This document shows, piece by piece, positions 7,259 to 16,580 of a stretch of DNA of 64,000 bases (positions are counted from its first letter, which is position 1; every line of letters begins with the position of its first letter). The position numbers and the translations under genes are program-made. This DNA comes from RYN-124 sp033851845 (GTDB lineage: Bacteria; Actinomycetota; Actinomycetes; Mycobacteriales; SCTD01): contig JAWWOH010000083.1 of NCBI GenBank assembly GCA_033851845.1, positions 1-64,000 on the forward strand. Reading direction: 5' to 3'. The notes beneath the pieces were generated by a model. That model did not search any database. It had not been told where the DNA came from and worked only from the letters and a program-made list of their open reading frames with translations.

Positions 7259-9844
7259 ATGTCCACCGCAGAAGCGCCAGCGCGACTGAGCGGCATGCGC
7301 ACGCGCTGGGACGGCATGTCCGTCCCAGCGCGGCTGCGCGTCGTCGTCGGCGTCGTGCTCGCCATCGCTGTCACGGCGGTCTCGGTCGAGGCGCTCGTCC
7401 TGCGCGGCTCCGCGCTTCCCAACCCGTGGCGGCTGCTGCTCGTCGCACTGCTTCTTCCGCTCTCCGAGCGGGCGCTCCTGCACGTGCGGTTCGGCGCCCA
7501 CCAGTACTCGTTCACGTGGGGCGAGGCGTGCATCGTCATCGGCTTCGCGACCATCCCGCCGGGCTGGGTGCTGCTGCTCGCCGGCCCGGTCGTCACCGCG
7601 GTCCACCTGACTGCCCACCGGGGCTGGTTGAAGTCGCTGTTCAACGGCGCCGCGTTCACCCTCGCCACGGCCGTCGCGGCCGCCGGCGTCCAGCTGTTCG
7701 CCGTCACGCCGTACCGGCTGACGGATGGTCGCGACGCCGTTGTTCTGCTGGTGTCCGTCTCGCTGTTCAGCGCGACGAGCGCGCTGCTGACGTCGCTCGT
7801 CGTCGCAGTCGCGCAGAGCCGGCCGCCGAAGGCTGTGCTCGGCGAGGCGTGGCGGATGCTGTTCGCCATCTGGGCCGGCAACGTGCTCGCGGCTGCGGCG
7901 ATGCTGTTCGTGGTCGAGACCAACGCCGTTCTGCTCGTCGGCGTACCTCCCGTCATGGCGGGTGTCTACGCGGCGTACCGCGGACTGCTGTCCACGCGGC
8001 AGGAACGCGACATGTGGCAGCAGTTCGAGGCCGCGACCCGGGAGCTGAACCAGCTCGAGGAGAGCGACATCGCAGAGGTGGCGCTGGTCCGCGCCGGCCA
8101 GCTGTTCCGCACCGGACGGATCGAGCTGCTGCTGCATGCCAACGGCCAGCGCACGAACCGCGTCTACTCGCTCGGTGACGACCAGCAGGTCATCTGCGTG
8201 TCCGGCGGCGCGGAGCTGACCATGTCGCCCGCCCGCACGACGTACGTCGCGATCGGACCAGACGGCGAGACGCCCGTCGAGACGACGTGCATCGACGCAC
8301 CGCTCGAGGGGCCGAAGGGACGGGTCGGCAGCCTGCGGCTCATCTTCGACGGCCCCGTCAAGCTCAACGCGCGCGAGCGGCATGTGCTGCGCACCTACGC
8401 GCACGCCGTCAGCACCACCGTTCTCAACGCAGGCCTGTACGACGACGTCCGTGCGGAGGCGCTCCGGCATGCCTACGAGGCGAGCCACGACCCGCTGACC
8501 GGCCTGGCCAACCGCGTGCTGCTGCAGGACGAGACGCGAAAGGCGATTGCCGGCACGGAAGGCACGAGCACGGCGCTGCTGCTGCTCGACCTCGACCACT
8601 TCAAGGAGATCAACGACACCCTCGGCCATGCCGCCGGCGACTTCCTCCTGCAGCGCGTCGCAGATCGGCTGTGCACCGTCGCCGGACCGAGCCGGCTCGT
8701 GTCGCGGCTTGGTGGGGACGAGTTCGCCGTGCTGGTGACCGGACTGGCATCACCGAGCGACGCCGAGCCGCTCGCGGACAGCCTGCTGCGCGTCCTGGCG
8801 GAGCCGGTGGAGTTCGAGGGTCTTCGGCTGTCGGTCGAGGGCAGCCTGGGTGTCGCCTGCCACCCGCACGACGCCGCGGACGCGGATGAGCTGTTCCGGC
8901 GCGCGGACGTGGCGATGTACCAGGCGAAGACCGACCGCGGCTCGTGGGTGCGCTACGACCCGGTGCGCGACGACTCGAGCGTCTACCGGCTCGCCCTCGT
9001 CGCTGAGCTGCGATCCGCACTCGAGACCGACCAGATCGTCGCGCACTTCCAGCCGCAGGCCGACCTCGCCACCGGGCACATCGTCGGTGCCGAGGCACTG
9101 GCGCGCTGGCAGCACCCGACCCGAGGACTGCTGCCGCCGATGGAGTTCGTCGGTGTGACAGAGCAGTCGGGCCTGGTGCGCCCGTTCACCCTGCGCATCC
9201 TCGAGCTCGCTGTTGCCGAGTGCGTGACCTGGCAGCGGATCGGCCGGCCGGTGACCGTGGCGGTCAACCTGGCTGCCCGCTCGCTGCTGGACCGACAGCT
9301 CCCGGACGACGTTGCGTCGATCCTGAAGCGGCACGGACTGCCGGCCTCCTGCTTGGTGCTGGAGATCACCGAGACGACGGCCACCAGCGAGCTCGACGTC
9401 GTGGAGGAGATCCTCGGTGCGCTGCGGCGCATCGGCGTCGGCATCTCGGTCGACGACTTCGGCACCGGCTACTCGTCACTGGCGTTCCTGCAGCGCACCG
9501 CGGTGAACGAGCTGAAGGTCGACCGCTCCTTCGTCGCGGGGATGCTCGAGTCGGACAACGACATGGCGCTGGTTCGGGCGACCGTGCAGCTGGCGCACAG
9601 CCTCGGCGCGCGCGCGGTCGCCGAGGGCGTGGAGGACGGTGCGCTCGCCGCCGCACTGCGCGGCCTCGGTTGCGACATGGCGCAGGGCTACTGGTTGTCG
9701 CGGCCGGTGCCGCCGGAGGACATGAAGAGTCTGCTCGGCGTCGGCGCGGTTCCGGCCCCCGAGCACTGTTTCGCGATTCCCGAGCCGCGCGTCGTCGCCG
9801 AGCGCCGGGCCCCGAACTCGCTGCTGAGGGCCGTCGAGGGCTAG
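7259..9844 (+). CDS. Membrane-bound GGDEF-EAL protein (c-di-GMP synthesis/hydrolysis)
   Basis: An 861-residue protein. The N-terminal ~225 residues hold six or more hydrophobic helices (an unnamed membrane sensor), then a soluble linker of about 170 residues, a GGDEF domain (GGDEF at 485-489, intact) and an EAL domain (EAL at 612-614; NLAARS, EITET, DDFGTG, KVDRSF, EGVED and QGYW all present). Both activities look possible. The inhibitory I-site (RxxD five residues before GGDEF) is absent: the position reads GPSR. The start is two bases after the peptidase stop with almost no room for a Shine-Dalgarno site, implying translational coupling; ATGs at 7295 or 7316 are alternatives. It is a tandem paralogue of the next gene. 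Confidence 0.93.
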   Translation: MSTAEAPARLSGMRTRWDGMSVPARLRVVVGVVLAIAVTAVSVEALVLRGSALPNPWRLLLVALLLPLSERALLHVRFGAHQYSFTWGEACIVIGFATIPPGWVLLLAGPVVTAVHLTAHRGWLKSLFNGAAFTLATAVAAAGVQLFAVTPYRLTDGRDAVVLLVSVSLFSATSALLTSLVVAVAQSRPPKAVLGEAWRMLFAIWAGNVLAAAAMLFVVETNAVLLVGVPPVMAGVYAAYRGLLSTRQERDMWQQFEAATRELNQLEESDIAEVALVRAGQLFRTGRIELLLHANGQRTNRVYSLGDDQQVICVSGGAELTMSPARTTYVAIGPDGETPVETTCIDAPLEGPKGRVGSLRLIFDGPVKLNARERHVLRTYAHAVSTTVLNAGLYDDVRAEALRHAYEASHDPLTGLANRVLLQDETRKAIAGTEGTSTALLLLDLDHFKEINDTLGHAAGDFLLQRVADRLCTVAGPSRLVSRLGGDEFAVLVTGLASPSDAEPLADSLLRVLAEPVEFEGLRLSVEGSLGVACHPHDAADADELFRRADVAMYQAKTDRGSWVRYDPVRDDSSVYRLALVAELRSALETDQIVAHFQPQADLATGHIVGAEALARWQHPTRGLLPPMEFVGVTEQSGLVRPFTLRILELAVAECVTWQRIGRPVTVAVNLAARSLLDRQLPDDVASILKRHGLPASCLVLEITETTATSELDVVEEILGALRRIGVGISVDDFGTGYSSLAFLQRTAVNELKVDRSFVAGMLESDNDMALVRATVQLAHSLGARAVAEGVEDGALAAALRGLGCDMAQGYWLSRPVPPEDMKSLLGVGAVPAPEHCFAIPEPRVVAERRAPNSLLRAVEG

Positions 9845-10006
9845 CCAGGCGGCGACTGCGCCGCCGCCCGATTCGTCCTCGGGTGGGGCGAACGGGCCCG
9901 CGGATATGGCTCGAAAGGACTACGGCGCGGGCCATGGCCGGGTGCAGAAGGCTCACCGACACTAGGTGGAGCTGCACCAGCGAGATGGCCCGGAAGGGGG
10001 ACCGTG

Positions 10007-12499
10007 ATGGCTGACGCCGTAGCGGTCCCGGGCATGCGGCTTCGACCCGCCGACCGCCTCGTCGTCATCGTCGCAGCAGCCGCCCTCTGCGCGTGGACCG
10101 CGGCGATCAGCGATGTCGCGCTGACCGGCGCGGTGCCGGCCGCGTGGAAGCTGGCGTTCGCGGCGTCGTTCGCGTCGGTCTCGCAGCTTCCGGCGCTCCG
10201 CGTGACGCGTGGCTACGGGCCCGCATCGCTCGACCTCGGTGTTGCGGCGCTGCTGATCGGATGCGTGGTGCTGGGACCGGCCTGGTCGGTCGTGCTCTTC
10301 GGGCCGGCCGTGCTGCTCGTGCACACGCTCCTGCGTCGTCGACCCCTCGTCGCTCTGTACGACGCGACCTTCTTCACCGCTGCCACGGGCGCGGCCGTCG
10401 GGGTAGCCGCCCTCGTGGGCGCGTCGTCGTGGTCGTCGCCGCGCGGCCTGCTTGCTCTCGCCCTTGCCGCCATGACACTGCGGGCGGCCCAGCGGCTGGC
10501 GCGTGCGCTGCACCGGTCCGTGGTGTGCGGCGTGGCGTTCCCACCGACCTTGCTGGACCGGCTGGCCGTCGAGCCCGTCGTCCTCGCCGCCAACGGGGCG
10601 GTGGCCGGAGCCTTGCTCGTCGTCGTCGCCGTCGACGGGCCCTCGCGCCTGACCCTGCCGCTGGCAGTTGCGACCGCTTTCCTCGCAAGTCACGTGATCG
10701 TGACGGCGTACCAGGCGAACCGGCGAACGCGCGCGCTCGAACGCGCGACCAGTCACCTCGGTCAGCTCGACGAGCTCGGAATCGCAGACGTGGCGCTGCG
10801 GAGCGCCTGCGAGCTGTTCGAGTGCCGATCGGCGGAGTTGCAGCTTGCTCCGGATCGCCGCCGGCCGCCGCGACGCTACGAGCTCGAGGCGGACGGCGTG
10901 GTGGTCTGCCGGCCGGGCTCTGTGGCCACCGCCGACATGAGCGGCGGCGACGACGTCATGATCGCGCTGCGCGGGCCGGCGGGCGACTTCGGCCGGTTCT
11001 GGTTGCGGTTCGAATCGAGGGTGTCCCTGACACCGGGCGAGTGGGGCGCGCTGCGATCGTTCGCTCAGACGGTTGCACTCGCGATCCTCGCCGCGGGGTT
11101 GTACGACGACGTGCGCGTCGACGGTGCGCGACAGGCACACGACGCCAGCCACGATCCACTGACCGGGCTGGCCAACCGGGCGCTGCTGCAGGAGAGCGTC
11201 CGCACCGCGGTCGAGGCGCCGCACAACCTCACGACGGCGCTGCTGCTGCTCGACGTCGACCACTTCAAGGAGATCAACGACACGCTAGGACATGCCGCCG
11301 GCGACGTCCTGCTGCGCCGCGTCGCCGATCGGCTGAGCTCCCTCGGTCGACCCGGGGACCTCGTGAGCCGGCTCGGCGGAGACGAGTTCGCGGTGCTGCT
11401 GACCGGGTTGGAGTCGGCCGACGACGCGGCACCCGCCGCGGAGGACGTGCTGCGGCTGCTCACCGAGCCGGTTGCGTTCGAGGGGATGCGGCTCTCCGTC
11501 GAGGCGAGCGTCGGGCTGGCCTGCTACCCGGCCGATGCCGCCGATGCCGACGAGCTGCTGCGCCGGGCCGAAGTGGCGATGTACCAGGCGAAGTCTGCCC
11601 GCGGGTCCTGGGTGCGCTACGAGCGCCAGCACGATGGGTCGAGCGTGGACCGGCTCGCTCTCGTCGCCGAGCTGCGGAGCGCCTTGGAGCGCGACGAGAT
11701 CGTCGTCCACTACCAGCCGCAGGCCGACCTCGCGACAGGTCAGATCATCGGCGTCGAAGCACTGGCCCGGTGGGAGCATCCCGGCCGCGGTCTGCTCATG
11801 CCGGTCGACTTCATCGGGGTGGCCGAGCAGTCCGGGCTGGTCCGACCCTTCACGCTGCGCGTGCTCGATCTCGCCGTCGCGGAGTGCGCGTGGTGGGCGA
11901 GGCGGGGGTCGAGTGCGACCGTCGCGGTCAACCTCGCGGCCCGGTCGCTGCTCGATCGGCAGCTGCCGCGCGACGTCGCCGCTGTGCTCGCGCGACACTC
12001 GCTTCCGCCTGACCGGCTCGTGCTGGAGATCACGGAGTCGACGGCAACCAGCGAGCTGGAGGTCGTCGAGGAGGTGCTCGGCCGGCTGCGTCGCCTCGGG
12101 GTCGCGCTGTCCGTCGACGACTTCGGCACGGGATACTCGTCCCTCGCGTTCCTGCAGCGGACCAAGGTCAACGAGCTCAAGGTCGACCGGTCGTTCGTGA
12201 GCGGGATGCTCGAGTCGGAGAGCGACGTCGCGCTCGTCCGCGCGACCGTCCTCCTCGCCCACAGCCTCGGCGCGAGAGCCGTTGCCGAGGGCGTCGAGGA
12301 CCCCCGGCTCGCCGAGGCGCTGCGCGGGATCGGCTGCGACATGGCGCAGGGCTACTGGCTGTCCCGCCCAGTGCCGGCGCAGGAGCTGCAGGTCCTGCTG
12401 GGGGTGGACGAGGTCGGCCAGGGCGCACGGTTCCAGCTGCCGGAACCGCGGTTGGAGAAGCCCCTCCCGGTCAAGCACCTGCGCGCCGTCGAGGGCTGA
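10007..12499 (+). CDS. Membrane-bound GGDEF-EAL protein, tandem paralogue
   Basis: An 830-residue paralogue of the preceding gene with the same order: multi-helix membrane domain (about 1-225), linker, GGDEF (457-461) and EAL (584-586). The two align across most of their length, for example HFKEINDTLGHAAGD and LARWEHPGRGLL. Here the I-site is present (Arg448-x-x-Asp451), so product inhibition is expected, unlike its neighbour. All EAL metal and base residues are visible. The start is ATG 10007 or the GTG at 10004; a GGAAGGGGG site sits six bases before the ATG. The 160-bp gap from the upstream gene may hold its own promoter. Confidence 0.93.
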   Translation: MADAVAVPGMRLRPADRLVVIVAAAALCAWTAAISDVALTGAVPAAWKLAFAASFASVSQLPALRVTRGYGPASLDLGVAALLIGCVVLGPAWSVVLFGPAVLLVHTLLRRRPLVALYDATFFTAATGAAVGVAALVGASSWSSPRGLLALALAAMTLRAAQRLARALHRSVVCGVAFPPTLLDRLAVEPVVLAANGAVAGALLVVVAVDGPSRLTLPLAVATAFLASHVIVTAYQANRRTRALERATSHLGQLDELGIADVALRSACELFECRSAELQLAPDRRRPPRRYELEADGVVVCRPGSVATADMSGGDDVMIALRGPAGDFGRFWLRFESRVSLTPGEWGALRSFAQTVALAILAAGLYDDVRVDGARQAHDASHDPLTGLANRALLQESVRTAVEAPHNLTTALLLLDVDHFKEINDTLGHAAGDVLLRRVADRLSSLGRPGDLVSRLGGDEFAVLLTGLESADDAAPAAEDVLRLLTEPVAFEGMRLSVEASVGLACYPADAADADELLRRAEVAMYQAKSARGSWVRYERQHDGSSVDRLALVAELRSALERDEIVVHYQPQADLATGQIIGVEALARWEHPGRGLLMPVDFIGVAEQSGLVRPFTLRVLDLAVAECAWWARRGSSATVAVNLAARSLLDRQLPRDVAAVLARHSLPPDRLVLEITESTATSELEVVEEVLGRLRRLGVALSVDDFGTGYSSLAFLQRTKVNELKVDRSFVSGMLESESDVALVRATVLLAHSLGARAVAEGVEDPRLAEALRGIGCDMAQGYWLSRPVPAQELQVLLGVDEVGQGARFQLPEPRLEKPLPVKHLRAVEG

Positions 12500-12564
12500 G
12501 GGCCGGCGCGAATCGGAAGAGCCTGTCGTCGTACGGCGGTACACTTCGCGGGTAGCAACAGGAA

Positions 12565-12933
12565 GGGGATGACAGGTCTCGACTCCGGATGTCGAGGCAG
12601 GGGAAGCGGGTCGAGGAAGGCGACGATGATCTCGTTAACCACGAAACGTCGCAAAAAAAACAAGCGCCGATTCTCATCGCGCCGCTTACACGCTCGCTGC
12701 CTAGCAGCAACGTGTAGCTGTCAGCCCGGGAGTGCCTCCGGCCCGGGACCTGGCATCGACAGGAGGATCACCGTCCGGCCCGGTCACGGGGGCGGACGGA
12801 ACACCCAACAGTGACTGAGCCCGGCACCGTCTCGCTCGCGTGAACGGTGGGGCCGAGAAAACCACAGCGAGCTGCACCCGGAGAAGCCCTGCATTGCCAC
12901 CGGAGGACCCGGGTTCGATTCCCGGCATCTCCA
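12565..12933 (+). ncRNA. ssrA: Transfer-messenger RNA (tmRNA)
   Basis: The 5' end GGGGATG pairs with CATCTCC at the 3' end, next to a tRNA-like T-arm (GGGTTCGATTCCC) at about 12910-12922. The tag reading frame runs from resume codon GCA at 12651 to TAG at 12702 and gives AKKTSADSHRAAYTLAA. Its second half resembles the mycobacterial tag ADSHQRDYALAA. The terminal A is followed by GA, so CCA is added after transcription. A possible -10 box TACACT is at 12538-12543. With SmpB, encoded 7.6 kb upstream, it rescues stalled ribosomes and marks the unfinished peptide for proteolysis. Confidence 0.95.
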
Positions 12934-13331
12934 AGAGCGTGACGTCCGCGGCACGCGTACGCACGTTGTTGGCGCCCTCCCAGCGGCGGTCCTCACTGGC
13001 CACTGCGGGGAGGGCGCCCTTCTTGGCAGACCGTGTGCCCGTAGCGGCTGAGCACCTCACGGGCCCAGGCGACGGCGTTGCTCGCGCGGATGCCTGATGG
13101 CTGTGGGCGCGTCCACAACGTGAGCTTGTCTGGACGGTTGGCGCCGCGCACACCATGCCGTGCAGGGATGAGGTCCTACCTCCCTGGCGGGGATCGCCCC
13201 CGGAGGCGCACTATCCGCACATGTCCGTCATGACGCTCGAAGGGAACGGGGGAGGTGGCGCGCGCTCAACCTGATCGCTCAATACCCAGCACTCCGTCGG
13301 CGCGGGGTCGCGCCAGAGTTGAGGGCGAACA
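12934..13331. other. Non-coding gap after ssrA
   Basis: About 400 bases without a supported gene. The first part holds the ssrA terminator at 12971-13018. Near 13268 there is a lone half site (CAACCTGATCG) identical to one arm of the dispersed hairpin, without a partner arm. The final bases before the TTG start of the next gene carry a GAGGG ribosome binding site. Confidence 0.5.
12971..13018 (+). terminator. Likely ssrA terminator
   Basis: A perfect 11-bp GC-rich stem (GGCGCCCTCCC with GGGAGGGCGCC) spans a 26-nt loop about 40 bases after the tmRNA 3' end. It is followed only by a weak CTTCTT tract, as is common in high-GC genomes. Confidence 0.7.
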
Positions 13332-14195
13332 TTGACTGACGCGTACGACGAGGAGCTGTTCGAGGCTCTCGATGATGTTATCCACGTGTTCGAGCGCGGG
13401 CGGGATCGCGTCGAGGTTGTCGTCGCTCGCGCGGCCGAGCTGAGAGCCGGGCGGTCGCGCGGGCTCCGCTATGCCGAGTTGCTCACAGGCGCGCGCAATC
13501 CACTGGTGCTCGACGTCCTGTCCGAGCTGCTGGACGGCCTGTTCGATGCCGGCAGCCGGCTGCGTCGGGCCGAAGTCAGAGCCTTGTACGCCGACAGCCT
13601 GAGCATGGACAAGATCGCATCGTTGCTAGGGGTTAGCCGGCAACGCGTATCTGCCATCATCAACAGCCCCTTCGGCCATGGTGAACGCGAGCACGCTGAC
13701 GGTCGTGATCGGCGGTCGGGACTTTCGCTGACCGGTCCCGAATTCCGGCTGATCGCCGAGTCGCTGCCGTTGCTCGTCGGTGTCTCGGACAGCGACGGCA
13801 CCACGGAGTACGTCAACGAGCGAACTGTGGAGTACACAGGCCTGCGCCGCCCCACGAACGAACAGTGGGACTGGCTCTCCGTCCTTCATCCCCATGACCG
13901 GGAAGCTGCTCAGAGCAGTTGGCGCAACGCGATCGCGACGGGGGCGCCGTACGAGATCGAGTCGCGGATCCGGCGTGCTGCCGACGGGGAGTACCGCTGG
14001 CACCTGTGCCGGAGCCTGCCGGTGCGCGGGCCTGATCGCCGCCCGCTCAAGTGGATCGGCACGGGCACCGACATCGACGACCTCAAGCGGGCCGAGAGCG
14101 AGCTGGCGCGACTGCGGGCAGCCATGGGCGAGACAGCGCCGGGGATCGCGGCATCACCGCGCCCGCCGGGGAAGTCCTTGCCGCAACGGCCGTAG
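13332..14195 (+). CDS. HTH-PAS regulator (paralogue 1)
   Basis: A 287-residue protein from a TTG start with GAGGG six bases upstream. The N-terminal helical region leads to a helix-turn-helix at about 91-112 (SMDKIASLLGVSRQRVSAIIN), of the sigma-region-4-like type. A PAS domain follows at about 133-255 with its PAC end WHLCRSLPVRG...WIGTGTDID. Residues 1-250 match the gene at 21396 closely. The PAS core suggests ligand or redox sensing, and the HTH suggests DNA binding. It converges on the REC-PAS-GGDEF-EAL gene; its paralogue also lies next to a GGDEF-EAL gene with a C-terminal HTH. The stop codon falls inside a small hairpin that is conserved after the paralogue. Confidence 0.8.
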   Translation: MTDAYDEELFEALDDVIHVFERGRDRVEVVVARAAELRAGRSRGLRYAELLTGARNPLVLDVLSELLDGLFDAGSRLRRAEVRALYADSLSMDKIASLLGVSRQRVSAIINSPFGHGEREHADGRDRRSGLSLTGPEFRLIAESLPLLVGVSDSDGTTEYVNERTVEYTGLRRPTNEQWDWLSVLHPHDREAAQSSWRNAIATGAPYEIESRIRRAADGEYRWHLCRSLPVRGPDRRPLKWIGTGTDIDDLKRAESELARLRAAMGETAPGIAASPRPPGKSLPQRP

Positions 14196-14199
14196 CGGC
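14180..14199. repeat. Conserved 20-nt hairpin, copy 1
   Basis: Stem GCCGC/GCGGC with loop AACGGCCGTA, preceded by CCTT. A copy with the same stem and one loop change lies at 22317-22336, again just after an HTH-PAS gene. Here it overlaps the stop codon between convergent genes. It could be a terminator, an RNA element or a protein site. Confidence 0.55.
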
Positions 14200-14222
14200 C
14201 GTCTGTCGCCAGGGCATCCGGC

Positions 14223-16580
14223 TCAATTCCGGCGAGGGTCGGCAGGGGCCGGGAGCAGGCGGGACACAGAGGCTGCGGTCCACCGCGCTCCGTCAGCCTT
14301 GGCCGTGCCCGCCCGATTCAACGCGGCAGCGATCGAGTGGGCTGACGCGCCCTTCGCTCGAAGCGCCGCGACGCGCTCGACGACGACAAGCCCCGTCGTT
14401 GGTGTCCCTGGCTTGCGGCGCCGACTGCGGCCGGGGATCGGGAGCCCGAGCTGCGCACAGCCGGTCAAGACGTCCGCGAGGTCATCGGCCGACACGGCGG
14501 GGGACCAAAGGAATCCCTGCGCCTGTTGACATCCGAGCGCGCGCAGCGCGGCGAACTGCTCAACGGTCTCCACACCTTCGCCGATCGACGTCGCCCCGAC
14601 GGCGTGCGCAAGATTGACGACACTGCGACAGATCGCCTCGTCGTTGAGGGAGAGGCCGATGCCCGACACGAAGGCCCGGTCGAGCTTGAGGGCGCTGATC
14701 GGGTAACGCCGCAGGTAGAGCAACGAGCTGTAGCCGGTGCCGAAGTCATCGATGGCGATCCGTACGCCGAGCTGCGCCAACCCGTTCAGGGCGACTGCTG
14801 CCGCATCGGCGTCCTGCATGAACACCGATTCGGTCACCTCGAGCATGAGTCGCTTCGGGTCCAGACCGCTTCGTTGCAGTGCATCGCGGACGTGTTCGAC
14901 GACATCCGGCTGGGTCAGCTGTCGGACCGACAGGTTGACGGCGACGTGCAGTCCCTGCGCGGCCCCGCTGAAGGCTGCCGCGTCTCGGCAGGCCTGATCG
15001 ACGGCCCACTTGCCGAGCGGCACGATCAACCCACTCGACTCGGCGACCGGGATGAAGCAGCTTGGGGAGAGCAACCCCCGCTCGGGGTGCTGCCAGCGGG
15101 CGAGTGCCTCCACGGCAACGGGCCGGCCGCTGTCCAGGTCGATGACCGGCTGGTAGTGCAGCACCAGCTCCGAGCGATTTAGCGCACCGCGGAGCTCGAC
15201 CTCGGTTTTCATCAGGTCCTCGACACCTTGCCGAAGCTCGCCGGTGAAGACCCGAAGCCTGGCGCCGCCGTGCCGCTTGGCGTCGTACATCGCGGCGTCG
15301 GCTTCCCTGAGCAAGTCGTCCGCCGACGCGGCATCACCGATCGCCACCCCGACACTGGCGGACAGGTTGACGGACGTGGCACCAAGGTCGAACGGAAGGG
15401 CGAGCACCTCGGACAGCCGTGCTCCCAACATCTCCATGTTCTCTGCGTCGGCCAGATCACGCCAGACGATGACGAACTCATCGCCTGAATAGCGGGACAG
15501 GGTGTCGCCCTCGCGCATGACCCCAGTGAGCCGACCGGCGACCTGCAGAAGCAAGGCGTCGCCGGCGGCATGCCCGAGGCTGTCGTTGATGCGCTTGAAG
15601 TGGTCGAGGTCGAGGAAGGCGACGCCAACCTGACGACCGTGTCGACGGGCGTCGGCGCAGGCCTGCTCCAGGCGATCGGCCAGCAGCAGCCGATTAGGGA
15701 GCCCGGTGAGCGCGTCGTGCAAGGCCTGGTGCGTCAGGGCAAGCTGAACGCGGTGCATGTCGGTCACGTCGACGTGGCTGATCACTGCGCCTCGCCCGCT
15801 CCCCAGCTCGGCCGGTGAGACCCGGATGCTGAACCAGCGGTCCTCGATCTCACCGGGTCGCGGGTACTCGTACTGGTGACGCTCCACGCGCTCGGCGAGC
15901 ACGTTACGAACACCTTCCGCGAAGGCTGCGACGGTGGGAGCGAACTCTCGTCGGGCCGCGACCAAGGCGTCGCACTTGCGAAGGTAGTCAGCCCCGACGT
16001 CCCACTCGGTGGGTGCCCCGTCAGGTCCGGCCGTGAAGCTGAGCCAGGCGTTGTTGACAGCGATGATGACCCCGTCGGGCCCGACTGCGCACGTCGGTGC
16101 CTCCAGCGCATCCAGGAGTCCCCTGGCGAGCTGCAGGTAGCTGTGCGCCTGCTGTTCCGAACGCTGACGCTGCAACGCGTGGAGCAGCGCCGTCGCGAGC
16201 CGACGACCGTCGTGCTCGCCTTTGACCAGGTAGTCCTGGGCCCCCTCCGCGAGAGCCCAAAGGGCGAGCTGGCCGTCCCCACGCCCGGTCAGGACGAGGA
16301 GCGCCGTCTCGGGATGCGCCGCACGCACGGCATGCACGACGGCGAGGCCGTCCGCGTCGGGCAGGGACAGGTCTGCAAGCACCAGATCGTGCGGCGACTG
16401 CTCGAGCCGCTCGAGCGCGTCATGGAGGTTGGCGGAGACCTCGACGACGGCACGTGGAAGCTCGTCCTCCAGGAGCGACAGCACGAGCTCGCTGTCCGAG
16501 GCGGAGTCCTCGATGATGAGCAGACGGATGGCGCTGTCGTGATCCAGTGCGGGAGTCGCGTCGCTGATGCGCGGGATCAC
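14223..16580 (-). CDS. REC-PAS-GGDEF-EAL protein with C-terminal recombinase-like HTH
   Basis: A 785-residue response regulator. Domains: receiver 18-135 (phospho-acceptor Asp70, Lys120), PAS about 150-275, GGDEF about 285-445 with SGDEF at 365-369 (Ser at position 1 is usually tolerated) and I-site Arg356-x-x-Asp359, and EAL about 465-705 with EAL at 491-493 and the other catalytic motifs present. Residues 735-776 form an extra helix-turn-helix-like segment (IAAALN, a G-A-R-W turn, then ASVSRLL) resembling the DNA-binding part of large serine recombinases. The start is GTG 16580, overlapping the upstream receiver gene by GTGA. The operon is kinase, receiver, then this gene. It probably links phosphorylation to c-di-GMP level and perhaps DNA binding. 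Confidence 0.9.
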   Translation of the reverse strand: MIPRISDATPALDHDSAIRLLIIEDSASDSELVLSLLEDELPRAVVEVSANLHDALERLEQSPHDLVLADLSLPDADGLAVVHAVRAAHPETALLVLTGRGDGQLALWALAEGAQDYLVKGEHDGRRLATALLHALQRQRSEQQAHSYLQLARGLLDALEAPTCAVGPDGVIIAVNNAWLSFTAGPDGAPTEWDVGADYLRKCDALVAARREFAPTVAAFAEGVRNVLAERVERHQYEYPRPGEIEDRWFSIRVSPAELGSGRGAVISHVDVTDMHRVQLALTHQALHDALTGLPNRLLLADRLEQACADARRHGRQVGVAFLDLDHFKRINDSLGHAAGDALLLQVAGRLTGVMREGDTLSRYSGDEFVIVWRDLADAENMEMLGARLSEVLALPFDLGATSVNLSASVGVAIGDAASADDLLREADAAMYDAKRHGGARLRVFTGELRQGVEDLMKTEVELRGALNRSELVLHYQPVIDLDSGRPVAVEALARWQHPERGLLSPSCFIPVAESSGLIVPLGKWAVDQACRDAAAFSGAAQGLHVAVNLSVRQLTQPDVVEHVRDALQRSGLDPKRLMLEVTESVFMQDADAAAVALNGLAQLGVRIAIDDFGTGYSSLLYLRRYPISALKLDRAFVSGIGLSLNDEAICRSVVNLAHAVGATSIGEGVETVEQFAALRALGCQQAQGFLWSPAVSADDLADVLTGCAQLGLPIPGRSRRRKPGTPTTGLVVVERVAALRAKGASAHSIAAALNRAGTAKADGARWTAASVSRLLPAPADPRRN

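Noticed and set aside
13268..13278. Fourth copy of the dispersed GATCAGGT hairpin
   Set aside because: Only one arm (CAACCTGATCG) is present, with no partner within 100 bases.
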